DNA of 64,000 nucleotides from Ilyobacter polytropus DSM 2926 (GTDB lineage: Bacteria > Fusobacteriota > Fusobacteriia > Fusobacteriales > Fusobacteriaceae). Shown here piece after piece: positions 31,225-41,285 of the stretch (positions within the stretch are counted from its first letter, which is position 1; every line of letters begins with the position of its first letter). The DNA lies in assembly GCF_000165505.1 (NCBI RefSeq), contig NC_014632.1, positions 682,001 to 746,000 of the forward strand, given 5' to 3'. The notes below the pieces were generated by a model. It saw only the letters and a list, made by a program, of their open reading frames with translations, was not told the DNA's origin and did not search any database. A program made the position numbers and the translations under genes.

Positions 31225-31914
31225 ATGACATCAAGACAATACGAGGAATTTTTGAAAATCAGGGAAAAATTTAGAATGAAAGTAGATGAATACAGAGATA
31301 ATTATCCTGGTTTTGCAAAGGATATTTTAAAAAGATATGACCAGAAAGAAAGTGATATAAGGGCATTTGTCTATAATGAAAAACTTGACTATTTAGGAAA
31401 GGATGATAGTATAAAGTATATATGGGTAACAGACAACCCCGGATTCAATGAAAGTAAACAGAACAAGTATGCTGTGGGAATATCCGGGAAAACCGGAAAG
31501 AATTTCATGGAAGAAAATGGATTTGTGAATGACTTTGACAGAGAAGTAATTGTTTTGAACAAGAGTTTTGTTCATACAAAAGTAACCTCAGAACTTGGTA
31601 AATTTGATTTATACAGAGATATTCTGATGGAGAACCAAAAGTTCATGGGTGAATTAGCCTGTGATTTGCAAAGAGTATTTAAATGTGATATGTGGATACT
31701 CGGAACTTCAAATCTGAATAAAATTTTTAAAAGTTTCAAAGATACTATAGAGGCAAATAAAGAATTTGATAATATATATTTTTATTATCATTTTTCTCAG
31801 GGTCAGTTTAAAAAGGCTTATAACAGGGAAAAGAATAAATTGATAAGTGAAAATCCAAAGGAAATATGTAAAAATATTGGAATAGAGAATAGAAATAAAT
31901 TATTCAAGGGGTGA
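31225..31914 (+). CDS. Unknown cytoplasmic protein with uracil-DNA-glycosylase-like motifs
   Basis: I do not recognise a named family. The 229 residues are soluble with no signal peptide. IKYIWVTDNPGFNES (about residues 64-78) resembles motif 1 (GxNPG) of the uracil-DNA glycosylase superfamily, and FYYHFSQGQF near residue 193 sits where the H-S/P motif of that fold lies; VIVLNKSFVHT and WILGTSNLNKIF could be the strands between. This is a pattern guess only. AGGAGG precedes ATG 31225, and a TGA stop is followed after 6 bases by the exported peptidase gene. Confidence 0.6.
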   Translation: MTSRQYEEFLKIREKFRMKVDEYRDNYPGFAKDILKRYDQKESDIRAFVYNEKLDYLGKDDSIKYIWVTDNPGFNESKQNKYAVGISGKTGKNFMEENGFVNDFDREVIVLNKSFVHTKVTSELGKFDLYRDILMENQKFMGELACDLQRVFKCDMWILGTSNLNKIFKSFKDTIEANKEFDNIYFYYHFSQGQFKKAYNREKNKLISENPKEICKNIGIENRNKLFKG

Positions 31915-31920
31915 TCGAAG

Positions 31921-33909
31921 ATGAGAAAAAGACTCCTTATACTTGCACTTATAGCAGTTTTTGGAATAGCAGGACATGCTTATATAAGTGGTAAAAATAT
32001 GGGAAAACCGTCAAATGAAAAAAATAATGAAAAAATATCAAATGAAGGAAAAGAAGGAGTGATAGAAGTGGTAAAAGAAGATAAAACCCTGAAAAGGGAA
32101 GATATAGATCAGAAATATAAATGGAATCTTAACGACATATATGAAAACTGGGAAGAATGGGAGGCTGATTTGGTAAGGGCGAAAGAACTTATGGAAGAGA
32201 TTCCGAAGTATAGAGGAAAAATAAAAAATGATCCTAAGGCTTTTTCTGAGCTTGTGGCAATGGAAAATGAACTGTCTAAAATAACAGATGAAATATATTT
32301 GTATCCTTATCTCATGAGAGATCTTGACTCTACAGATGAAGTAGCCTCAAAAAAACTACAAGAGATAATGGCTATTTATACCCAGTACAGTGCTACTGTG
32401 GCATGGATAAATCCTGAGATTTTAGAGATTCCAAAGGGAACCATGATAAAATGGATAGATGAGAACAAAGAGCTTGAAGAGCACAGATTTCAAATTATGG
32501 AACTCTATAGACTTCAGGGGCATGTATTAGATGCAGAAAAGGAAAAACTTCTCTCATATTATGGTCAGTTTATGGGAGCACCAGGAGATATATATAAAGA
32601 ACTGACCACTTCTGATATAAAGTGGAATGAGGTAGAACTTTCCACCGGTGAAAAAACAAAGGTTACAAATGCAGTGTATTCAAAAATATTGTCTACAAAT
32701 AAAAATCAGGAAGATAGAAAAAAAGCCTTTGAAGCCCTCTATACTGCTTATGCAGACAATCAGAATACCTATGCTGCAATATACCGTTCCATCCTTCAGA
32801 AAAGCAACGCCACTGTCCAGGCAAGGGGTTATGGCTCTACTTTGGCTAAGGCCTTAGAGGGAAATAACATTCCTGTGGAAGTATATGAAAATCTGATAAA
32901 AGTTACCAGAGAAAATACACAGCCTCTTCAGAGATATGTGAACCTAAGAAAAAAACTCTTGGGACTAGATGAATATCACTATTATGATAATCAGATAACC
33001 TTGGTAGATTATAACAGAGAGTTTGAATATGATGAGGCAAAGGAACTTGTTTTAAAGTCCGTAGCTCCATTGGGAGATGAGTATGTAAAAGGAATGGAAA
33101 AGGCTGTCAGCCAAGGCTGGTTAGATGTCTATGAGACTCCAAATAAAAGAAGTGGGGCATATTCTCTAGGAATCTACGGAGTACATCCTTATATGCTTTT
33201 AAATTACAACGGGACTTTAGATTCTGTCTTTACCCTAGGACATGAGCTAGGTCATACAATGCACACAATGCTTTCTAGTGAGAATCAGCCTTATTCTACT
33301 CACGGGTATACTATTTTCGTGGCAGAGGTTGCATCTACATTTAATGAGAGACTTCTTTTGGATAACATGTTAACAAACACCAAAGATCCAATAGAAAGAA
33401 TAGCTCTTATAGAGCAGTCTTTAGGCAATGTGGTGGGAACTTATTTTATACAGACACTTTTCGCAGACTATGAATACCAGGTACACAAGATAGTGGAAAA
33501 TGGCGGTGCCATAACACCGGATGTTTTAAGTGGAATAATGGATCAGTTATTTAAAGATTATTTTGGTGACACAGTTGCCATAGATGAACTTCAAAAAATA
33601 ATATGGGCGAGAATACCTCATTTTTATAATTCTCCTTATTATGTGTATCAGTATGCTACTTGTTTTGCATCCTCTGCAGTTCTTCATGACAGAATAACCA
33701 ATGAAAAATACAGTGAAGACGAAAGAAAAGTAGCTCTAAACAAATATCTAGATCTTTTGAAATCTGGAGGAAGTGATCATCCTATGAATCAGCTTAAAAA
33801 GGCCGGGGTTGATCTAACTGAGACTGAGACTATAGAGGCTGTGTCTAAAGACATGAATGCACTTTTAGATATTTTGGAAAAAGAGATGGAAAATCTAGAA
33901 AGAAAATAG
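31921..33909 (+). CDS. pepF: Exported oligoendopeptidase F (M3B family)
   Basis: A 662-residue M3B zinc peptidase. Active-site HELGHTMH lies at residues 441-448, with downstream FVAEVASTFNE giving the third zinc ligand. Unlike usual PepF it begins with a signal peptide or anchor (MRKRLLILALIAVFGIAGHA) and a charged low-complexity linker, so it acts in the periplasm on imported peptides. It follows the unknown protein by 6 bases and ends at a strong terminator. Confidence 0.92.
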   Translation: MRKRLLILALIAVFGIAGHAYISGKNMGKPSNEKNNEKISNEGKEGVIEVVKEDKTLKREDIDQKYKWNLNDIYENWEEWEADLVRAKELMEEIPKYRGKIKNDPKAFSELVAMENELSKITDEIYLYPYLMRDLDSTDEVASKKLQEIMAIYTQYSATVAWINPEILEIPKGTMIKWIDENKELEEHRFQIMELYRLQGHVLDAEKEKLLSYYGQFMGAPGDIYKELTTSDIKWNEVELSTGEKTKVTNAVYSKILSTNKNQEDRKKAFEALYTAYADNQNTYAAIYRSILQKSNATVQARGYGSTLAKALEGNNIPVEVYENLIKVTRENTQPLQRYVNLRKKLLGLDEYHYYDNQITLVDYNREFEYDEAKELVLKSVAPLGDEYVKGMEKAVSQGWLDVYETPNKRSGAYSLGIYGVHPYMLLNYNGTLDSVFTLGHELGHTMHTMLSSENQPYSTHGYTIFVAEVASTFNERLLLDNMLTNTKDPIERIALIEQSLGNVVGTYFIQTLFADYEYQVHKIVENGGAITPDVLSGIMDQLFKDYFGDTVAIDELQKIIWARIPHFYNSPYYVYQYATCFASSAVLHDRITNEKYSEDERKVALNKYLDLLKSGGSDHPMNQLKKAGVDLTETETIEAVSKDMNALLDILEKEMENLERK

Positions 33910-33924
33910 AAATATCGAAAATTT

Positions 33925-33978
33925 ATAAAAATAATCCAGAGTATTGGCAGATAAAGCCAGACTCTGGATTATTTTTAT
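33925..33978. terminator. Bidirectional terminator between pepF and the AraC regulator
   Basis: ATAAAAATAATCCAGAGT pairs with ACTCTGGATTATTTTTAT across an inner TGGC/GCCA stem. Convergent genes on both sides. Confidence 0.9.
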
Positions 33979-33999
33979 AGAAGAAACTTTATAATTTTA

Positions 34000-35259
34000 T
34001 TATTTTTTGGTTAGTTTCTCGAATTTCTTTTTAAACTGCAGAGGAGTAAGGGAATATTTTTTCTTAAAGTGTGATGAAAATTTACTTCCACTGGAAAAAT
34101 TTAGTCTAAAAGCAATGTCTGTAACTGAAATATCTGTTTCTAGAAGAAGTTGGGAAGCTTTTTCTAGTTTTTTATTTATGATATATTTCGAGGGAGACAT
34201 CTCTAAATTATTATTGAACAAAGAGGCTAGATTATTTTTATTGAGACCAAACTCACGTTTGATCTGAGCCACATTTAGGTCATTATCTATATTGTATTCT
34301 ATATATTCTATAATTTTATTCAATTCTTTATTTGTAGCTCTTTCTAAATCTAATCTATGCTCTTCTCCTAAAAAACTGAGAATAATATCTGTTATGAAAT
34401 TTAACATTATTATTCTTGAATTCTTAAATGAAACAAGGTTATCTAGCTTATAAAGTGTAGATGAATCCAATTTCCACGGGAGTTTTTTTAGAACATACTC
34501 AGGGAAATCAATCTGAAAATCCTTAAAAAATTTATCTTTAATATGAAGGGTAACATAGCTGATATTTTGAGATAAGACTTTGTAGTCTCCAAGGGAAATT
34601 CCTTTAGAGAATAAGGCTTCCCTTTCATGTAAAAAGATGGCATCTTTTTCAAAACCGATCTGACCAGTTTGGCAAAATCTTATTATAAGTCCATCTCTTG
34701 AAAAAAATGAAGGATTCATATCAGAAAAAAAATTTTTTCTGATGATAATTATATCTGAATAATCATCTGAATATATTCTGTAAAAATCTTTTTCAGAAGG
34801 AAGGCTCTCTAGTTTGTCTCTAAAACGATGTTCATTGAAATTAAAAACCTCGTCTAAAGTTCTGGCATTTCGCCTTAAAAATTCTATAAGTGATGAAGAG
34901 TAGAGAGCATTATTTTTTTCAATAAGATCGATACTTTTTTCATTGGAAAGGGAAAATTCATATCTGTTTCTAAAGTATTCTAAAGCCATCCTAAAGTTTT
35001 TTTCTCTGAACTTATCTCCTTTAAATATAAAACTATCTGTAGTTTCTAACTTTGAGTAAATATTTTCTACATCTCCTAAAACGGATTCATAAAAAAATGA
35101 AAGGATTTCTAGTCTGTCATTGGGAGTAAATTCTTGTATATTTCCGATAAAGTACTTATAAAGATGTAAGATCCTCAGATATTCATAGTATGTATCTTTG
35201 TTGTGATCTTTTATTAAATTTTCTAGTTTGGATATAATATTTCTGTTAATGAAAATCAC
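34000..35259 (-). CDS. AraC family transcriptional regulator
   Basis: A 419-residue regulator. The C-terminal 100 residues hold two helix-turn-helix motifs (NVAQIKREFGLNKNNLASLF and DISVTDIAFRLNFSSGSKFSSHFKKKYS). The long N-terminal part resembles no sensor I can name. The start is read as GTG at 35259 and is uncertain. It is divergent from the formate dehydrogenase operon, whose promoter has a good -10 but poor -35, so it may activate that operon; this is inference from position. Confidence 0.82.
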   Translation of the reverse strand: MIFINRNIISKLENLIKDHNKDTYYEYLRILHLYKYFIGNIQEFTPNDRLEILSFFYESVLGDVENIYSKLETTDSFIFKGDKFREKNFRMALEYFRNRYEFSLSNEKSIDLIEKNNALYSSSLIEFLRRNARTLDEVFNFNEHRFRDKLESLPSEKDFYRIYSDDYSDIIIIRKNFFSDMNPSFFSRDGLIIRFCQTGQIGFEKDAIFLHEREALFSKGISLGDYKVLSQNISYVTLHIKDKFFKDFQIDFPEYVLKKLPWKLDSSTLYKLDNLVSFKNSRIIMLNFITDIILSFLGEEHRLDLERATNKELNKIIEYIEYNIDNDLNVAQIKREFGLNKNNLASLFNNNLEMSPSKYIINKKLEKASQLLLETDISVTDIAFRLNFSSGSKFSSHFKKKYSLTPLQFKKKFEKLTKK

Positions 35260-35550
35260 CCCACAGGATTATAGTTAATTGTATAAAATATATTTTTATT
35301 TATTTTAACATTTAAAAAATTATAAATAAAGCCAATTTTTATAAAGGAAAAGGGAAAAAAGGTATTAAAAGTTTCATTTATATTCTTATATCATTTTGGA
35401 AACTCTTCAGTTGTACTTTAACAGTTCGCTTTGTCTGTAAAAAATGATTTTTAATATAACTATATAGAATAAAAAAAGTGTTAAATTGAAATTATATTGA
35501 TTCTCTAGAAATATTATACTGTAAAAAACATATAGAATATAAGGAGGGTG
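35260..35550 (+). promoter_or_regulatory. Divergent control region, AraC regulator / formate dehydrogenase
   Basis: AT-rich. A strong -10 (TATACT, 35515-35520) has only a weak -35 (TTATAT, 35492-35497) at 17 bases, as is common for activator-dependent promoters. No perfect TGTTA-N6-TAACA site and no sigma-54 -24/-12 boxes were seen. Confidence 0.5.
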
Positions 35551-38223
35551 ATGGTGAAGATATTAGTTAACGGAGAACATTATAATGTTTCTCATGAGAA
35601 AAAACTTATCGATGTACTGGGAGAAGTTGGAGTTGAGATACCTAGCTTCTGTCACGATACAAGGATAATAGAAAAGAACGAAAGCTGTGGTATATGCAGT
35701 GTCGAAGTAAATGGTGAGATTAAAAAAGCCTGTGAAATAGAGGCTCAAGATGGTATGGTCATAGAAACACATACAAATGCAGTGACAAATATGAGAAAAG
35801 GTATTCTGAAAGAGATCATAGAGGATCATCCCTTAGATTGTCTGGGATGCGTGAAATCCGGAGATTGTAAACTTCAGGATTATTGCTATGAGTATAATGT
35901 GGAACAGACAAGTAATGCCTGCAAAGAAAGTCTGATGGCAGATTCAAGTAATCCTTTTTTTACAATTGATTCTAATAAATGTATTTCATGTGGCAAGTGC
36001 GTAAAGGTATGTGAAACACTGCAGTGTAACAATGTATTAAAATTAGATCCAGTAACTAAGAAAGTGTTAGTTTCTGAAGGTGTTAAAATAGATGAATCTA
36101 ACTGTGCCTTCTGTGGAAACTGTGTAAGTGTGTGCCCGGTGGGAGCGCTACAGCCAAAGGAGAAAACCAGATTTAGGAAATGGGAAGTAGAAAGGACACA
36201 GACGACATGCTCATACTGTGGTGTAGGATGCCAGTTTAATCTTCTCTCTAAAGGAAATAAAATTGTTGGGGTAGAGCCTATAAATATGGCTCCAAATGAT
36301 GGGTTACTCTGTGTAAAGGGGAAATTTGGTTATAAGTTTATAGATCATCCAGAAAGAGTGAAAACACCTCTTATAAAGGAAAATGGAAAATTTAGAGAAG
36401 CTAGCTGGGAAGAGGCGTATGACCTGTTTTTAAGCAAGGCGACTAAGATAAAAGATGAATTTGGTCCTGACGCCTTTGCAGGGTTAGCATCTGCTAGATG
36501 TACAAATGAAGATAACTTTGTATTTCAAAAATTTATGAGGGTTGGTATAGGAACTAATAATATAGATCATTGTGCACGTCTTTGACATGCCTCAACAGTT
36601 GCCGGGCTTGCAACTACATTAGGAAGTGGTGCTATGACAAATAGTATCTCAGAAGCAAAGGATTCAGATCTGATATTTGTAATCGGGTCAAATCCAAGGG
36701 AAAATCACCCTGTAATAGGGGCAAAAATCAAACAGGCATTCAGGAATGGTACTAAAGTGATAGTAGCAGACCCGAGAAGAATAGATTTAGCTGATGATGC
36801 TGAAGTATTTATGCAGGTTAAGGTAGGAGCTAATATAGCTCTTATAAACGGAATGATAAACACAGTGATAACTGAAGGTTTAGTTGACGCTGATTATATA
36901 AAAAATCATACTGAAGGATATGAAGAACTAAAGAAAATGGTAGCAAAATATACACCTGAAGAAGTATCTGAAATAGCAGGAGTGTCTGCTGAAGATATCA
37001 GAAGGGCTGCAAGACTTTATGCTACAAGTAAGGCTTCCTCTATCTATTATGCAATGGGAATTACTCAGTTTAAAACAGGTACAAATAATGTAATAGCCTT
37101 GTCTAATCTGGCATTGATTACCGGGCAGATGGGAAGACCTGGAACTGGAATAAACCCTCTTAGAGGACAAAATAATGTACAGGGGTCCTGCGATATGGGA
37201 GCATTCCCAGACGAATATCCAGGGTATCAAAAGGTATTAGATAAAAATGTTATTGATAAATTTGAAAAACTATGGGGAGTAGAAGTTCCCAAAAAAGTAG
37301 GGCTGACTCTACCTCAGATTATGGATGCGGCTCATCATGGGCATGTTAAATTTATGTATATAATGGGGGAGAATCCAGTTGTATCTGATCCTGATACAAA
37401 ACATATATTAGAATCTTTGGAAGCGTTGGATTTTTTAGTTGTTCAGGATATATTTATGACTGAAACAGCTAAAAAAGCAGACCTTATCCTTCCGGCTTTG
37501 TCATTTGCAGAAAAAGATGGAACTTTTACAAATACCGAAAGAAAGGTTCAGAGGGTAAGAAAAGCAGTACAGGCTGTACCAAATGCCAAGGCCGACTGGA
37601 AAATATTTACTGAACTTTTAAATAAGTTTGGTTATAAGGAAGATTTCTCACATCCATCTGAGATAATGGATGAGATAGCCACTCTTATACCTCAGTATGC
37701 AGGAATATCATATGACAGGATAGAAGTTGATGGACTCCAGTGGCCTGTAAAGGATAAAAATCATCCTGGAACTCCAATACTTCATGTAGATGGTGCAATT
37801 AGAGGTAAAGGGAAGATAGTGCCTGTAGAGTATGAGCTTCCTGGAGATCTTATAAATGAAGAGTATCCTATAATTCTTACAAATGGTAGAAATCTTTATC
37901 ATTATCATACAAGAACCATGACTGCAAAGACTGAAGGTCTGCACAAAAAGTCTCCAGAATCTTATATTGAGATGAATCCTCTTACCTGTGAAAAAATCGG
38001 GGTAAAAGATGGAGACATGGTAAAAGTAACTTCTAGAAGAGGAAGCGTAAAAACTAAGGTTTTAAAAACAGATATTATACAAGACGGAACTGTATTTATG
38101 ACATTCCACTTTGCCGAAGGGTCGGCTAATGTACTTACAGGTACAGATGCAATTGATGTAAAGTCAGGGGAACCTGAATTAAAATTGACAGCTGTGTCTG
38201 TGGAAAAATGTGAGGTGAACTAG
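35551..38223 (+). CDS. fdhF: Selenocysteine-containing formate dehydrogenase with NuoG-like N-terminus
   Basis: A molybdenum (or tungsten)/molybdopterin formate dehydrogenase of 890 residues that oxidises formate or reduces CO2. Residues 1-220 are a NuoG-like module: [2Fe-2S] (CGICSVEV), His-Cys3 cluster (HPLDCLGCVKSGDCKL) and two [4Fe-4S] sites (CISCGKCVKVC, CAFCGNCVSVCP). Then comes CSYCGVGCQFNLL, the catalytic [4Fe-4S] site. UGA at 36583-36585 (codon 345) sits in DHCARLUHASTVAGL, exactly the selenocysteine position of E. coli FdhF, with the catalytic histidine next. A SECIS hairpin follows. The C-terminal domain has NGRNLYHYHTRTMT. Start ATG 35551 after AAGGAGGG; GTG 35554 is also possible. 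hydA2 follows by 2 bases. Confidence 0.96.
36583..36615 (+). promoter_or_regulatory. UGA selenocysteine codon and SECIS hairpin of fdhF
   Basis: UGA at 36583-36585. The hairpin AGTTGC (36597-36602), loop CGGGCTT, GCAACT (36610-36615) starts its loop 17 bases after the UGA, with G in the first two loop positions, matching the bacterial SECIS rule and close to the E. coli fdhF element. Confidence 0.92.
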
Positions 38224-38225
38224 GA

Positions 38226-39944
38226 ATGGATATTAAATTAACTGTAAACAATAAAGAAACGATCTTCGACGGTGGAATAAGTCTATTGGAAAATCTTGAT
38301 AATATGGGTATAGATATTCCCTCTCTTTGCTATCATAAAGATCTAGGTAGTCAGGATGTTTGTGGAATATGCGTAATAGACATAGACGGAGAACTGGTAA
38401 AATCCTGTTCTACAAAACCAAAAGAGGGTATGGTAATAAGAACTTATACAGATGATATAGAGGCAAGGAGAAAAGATATCCTTGAAAAACTTATGGAAAA
38501 CCATTCAAATGACTGTCTGACATGTGAAAAAGCAAAGGGAGACTGTCAGCTGCAAGATGCCTGTTATGAGTACGGAGTGGAAAACAGAAACTCAAAGCCA
38601 GTTACGATGTATGAAATAGACCGATCATCTGAAGGGATGGTAAGGGATATGAACAAGTGCATAAAATGTGAGAAATGTGTGGCTGTATGCAAAGACATTC
38701 AGGGTATAGGGGTTTACGATGTAGAGGTAGTCGACGGAGAAAAAGAGATAGTCTTAGTCGGTGGGAAGAACTTATCTGAGACAAAGTGCATAAGCTGTGG
38801 TCAGTGTGTAAAGGTCTGCCCAGTGGGAGCCCTTGTTGAAAATAACACTGTTTCTGAATTAAGCAGAGAGCTTAAAAAAAGAGAAAAGCACTTTATTGTG
38901 CAGATGGCTCCTGCAATAAAACACACTATAGGGGAGGAGTTTTTTATAGCCCCTGGGCAGGACGTTACTTCTATGATGGTAGGGGCATTAAAAAAACTTG
39001 GATTTTCCAAGGTGTTTAGTACAGATTATTCTGCTGATGTAACAATCATGGAAGAGGGAACAGAGCTGATACAGCGTCTTACCAAAGGAAAGGGAAAGAC
39101 TCCGATGTTTACATCTTGCTGTCCTGGGTGGGTGAATTACGTGGAAAAAAATCATCCGGAATTTCTTGGGAACTTATCTAGTTGTAAGTCTCCCCAGCAG
39201 ATATTCGGTGCCTTGGCAAAGAGTTATTATGCTGAAGAATCTAAAGTACCAAAGGAGGATATCGTAGTGGTATCTATAATGCCTTGTACTGCTAAAAAAG
39301 GTGAGGCTCAAAGAATTGAGATGGAGGATCACGACAGAGTAAGGGATGTAGATGTAGTAATTACAACTAGAGAATTTGCAAAGCTTGTAAAAATGAATAA
39401 CATAAATTTTGCTGCTTTGCCTAATGGGCAGGAATACGATTCATTTATGGGTAAGGGTTCTAGTGCAGGAAGACTTTTTGGTACTTCTGGAGGAGTAATG
39501 GAAGCAGCTCTTAGAACTGTAGCCACTATTTTAAGTGAAGAAAAAGTCGGAGTTCTTGAATTTGAAGAGATAAGAGGCTTCAAGAATGTAAAAGAAACCA
39601 CCGTAGAGATTGGGGAAAATAAACTTAAGCTAGCCGTTGTAAACGGGATTGGATCTGCACATTCGGTGATGGAGGGCATAAAATCCGGCAGGCTTTATTA
39701 TGATTTTGTAGAAGTAATGGCCTGTCACGGTGGATGTATAAGCGGTGGAGGGGCACCTATCCCTGACAATTTGGATGTGAGAAGACAAAGAATGGAAGGT
39801 ATGCACGGTTTTGACAAAACAAGTACTTTGAGAAGGTCCCATGATAATCCGGAAATAAAGAGGCTTTATGAAAACTACTTGGAAGATCCATGTGGCCATA
39901 AAAGCCACCACCTATTGCATACCACATACAGCGACAAAAGTTAA
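38226..39944 (+). CDS. [FeFe] hydrogenase paired with formate dehydrogenase
   Basis: A 572-residue monomeric-type [FeFe] hydrogenase. [2Fe-2S] domain (VCGICVIDI), His-Cys3 cluster (HSNDCLTCEKAKGDCQL), two [4Fe-4S] sites (CIKCEKCVAVC, CISCGQCVKVCP) and H-cluster motifs TSCCPGWVNY, MPCTAKKGE and ACHGGCISGGGAP; the last has H where most have P. The C-terminal GHKSHHLLHT is typical. It starts two bases after fdhF. Together the pair should interconvert formate and H2/CO2, like a soluble formate hydrogenlyase or hydrogen-dependent CO2 reductase, but no HycB-type linker subunit is present. Confidence 0.94.
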   Translation: MDIKLTVNNKETIFDGGISLLENLDNMGIDIPSLCYHKDLGSQDVCGICVIDIDGELVKSCSTKPKEGMVIRTYTDDIEARRKDILEKLMENHSNDCLTCEKAKGDCQLQDACYEYGVENRNSKPVTMYEIDRSSEGMVRDMNKCIKCEKCVAVCKDIQGIGVYDVEVVDGEKEIVLVGGKNLSETKCISCGQCVKVCPVGALVENNTVSELSRELKKREKHFIVQMAPAIKHTIGEEFFIAPGQDVTSMMVGALKKLGFSKVFSTDYSADVTIMEEGTELIQRLTKGKGKTPMFTSCCPGWVNYVEKNHPEFLGNLSSCKSPQQIFGALAKSYYAEESKVPKEDIVVVSIMPCTAKKGEAQRIEMEDHDRVRDVDVVITTREFAKLVKMNNINFAALPNGQEYDSFMGKGSSAGRLFGTSGGVMEAALRTVATILSEEKVGVLEFEEIRGFKNVKETTVEIGENKLKLAVVNGIGSAHSVMEGIKSGRLYYDFVEVMACHGGCISGGGAPIPDNLDVRRQRMEGMHGFDKTSTLRRSHDNPEIKRLYENYLEDPCGHKSHHLLHTTYSDKS

Positions 39945-40537
39945 TGTCAAGATACAAAAAAACTGCTGTAATCCTTGCCGGTGGAGAAGGCAGCAGGATG
40001 GGACATATAGATAAAGCATTTTTAAAATATAATGGAAAAACTTTTATTCAGTGTATACTGGAAAAGGTGGACGGGTATGAGGAAATACTCATAGTATCTA
40101 ACAGCCCTGAAAAGTATAAAGATCACAAGATAAAAGTGGTAGAAGACAGAGTAAAGGGAATAGGCCCCCTTGGAGGCATATATACCGGACTCATAAACAG
40201 CTCTTATGACGAGGTACTAATTCTCTCCTGTGACACGCCATTTCAAAACAGAAATTTTTTGAAGTACCTGGGAGAGATGTCAGGAGATTATAAAGTAGCT
40301 TTGCCAGTACACAGAGAGGGAAGAGAACCATTGACGGCGCTTTATAAAAAATCTCTTATTGGTGATATAGAAAAACTTATAGAATCAAAGATGCACAAAA
40401 TCGCTTTTCTTTATGATAATAATCCTGTAAAAAAAGTGGATATAGATAAACTGCCTGAAAACATAGATATAAAAAATGGATTTAGAAATATAAATACCAT
40501 AGAGGAGCTAAGAGAGGTGGGGGGAGAGAAAGAATGA
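39944..40537 (+). CDS. mobA: Molybdenum cofactor guanylyltransferase
   Basis: MobA attaches GMP to molybdopterin to form the MGD cofactor needed by the formate dehydrogenase of the same operon. The 197 residues carry the nucleotidyltransferase loop ILAGGEGSRMGHIDKAFLKY (residues 10-29) and the metal-binding DTP segment (LSCDTPFQN). It overlaps the hydrogenase stop by one base (TAATG) and fdhD by four, so it is translationally coupled. Confidence 0.92.
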   Translation: MSRYKKTAVILAGGEGSRMGHIDKAFLKYNGKTFIQCILEKVDGYEEILIVSNSPEKYKDHKIKVVEDRVKGIGPLGGIYTGLINSSYDEVLILSCDTPFQNRNFLKYLGEMSGDYKVALPVHREGREPLTALYKKSLIGDIEKLIESKMHKIAFLYDNNPVKKVDIDKLPENIDIKNGFRNINTIEELREVGGEKE

Positions 40538-41259
40538 GAAAGTCAAATGTTTTTACTGAAGAAGCTGTGGAACTATTTGTAAACGGTAAAAAAATGATAA
40601 CATTTATGTGCACCCCTGAAAACCTTGATGAGATGGCTCTGGGATATCTTTATTCTAGGGGTATAATAGAATGTGTAGATGAGTTTATGGGCGCGGCTCC
40701 TTGTAGCAGCGGTAAAAGAATATTTGCCATTGTGAGCAAAAAATTAAAAGATGAAGTATACAGCATTAAAAATATAGTTATGAGCGGATGCGGAAGCGGT
40801 GAACTTCCTAAGGAATTGGATTTTTATAAAAGAGATATAAGATCAGGATACAGAGTGGAAATGGGGAATATAAAGGAAACCTTTGGGGAGATGCTTGAAT
40901 CCGCTAGACTTCACCAGACTACTGGGGGAACCCATTCAGCTGCGATAAAAGATAATGAAGGAAGGGTCATTGTAAGGGAGGATATAGGAAGGCACAATGC
41001 AGTGGATAAGGTTATAGGGGCTGCTCTTCTTGAGGGTATGAACCTAGAAAGGTCAACTGTAGTAATAACAGGAAGGGTGTCTTCAGACATGGTAGTAAAG
41101 GCAGCAGGTGCAGGAGTTCCTGTGGTGGCTTCTATGAGAATAACCAGTAATATGGCAATAGAGATAGCAAACAAATATAAGGTAAATCTTATAGGTAGAA
41201 TAGGTAGTAATGAACCACTTATTTATAATGAAGTAGAGGGAACCTATATAGAAAGATAA
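40534..41259 (+). CDS. fdhD: Formate dehydrogenase accessory sulfurtransferase FdhD
   Basis: FdhD passes sulfur from IscS to the molybdenum cofactor and is essential for active formate dehydrogenase. The 241 residues contain the family marks TGGTHSAAI, REDIGRHNAVDKVIG and GRVSSDMVVKA. The cysteine loop reads MSGCGSGE with a single cysteine instead of CxxC, as in several other anaerobe sequences. ATG 40534 overlaps mobA. Confidence 0.93.
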   Translation: MRKSNVFTEEAVELFVNGKKMITFMCTPENLDEMALGYLYSRGIIECVDEFMGAAPCSSGKRIFAIVSKKLKDEVYSIKNIVMSGCGSGELPKELDFYKRDIRSGYRVEMGNIKETFGEMLESARLHQTTGGTHSAAIKDNEGRVIVREDIGRHNAVDKVIGAALLEGMNLERSTVVITGRVSSDMVVKAAGAGVPVVASMRITSNMAIEIANKYKVNLIGRIGSNEPLIYNEVEGTYIER

Positions 41260-41285
41260 AATAAAGTGACTGGGAGGTTTCGATC

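Noticed and set aside
35260-35550. Sigma-54 promoter for the formate dehydrogenase operon, as in E. coli fdhF
   Set aside because: No TGGC-N8-TGC type -24/-12 pair is seen; a sigma-70 -10 box is present instead.
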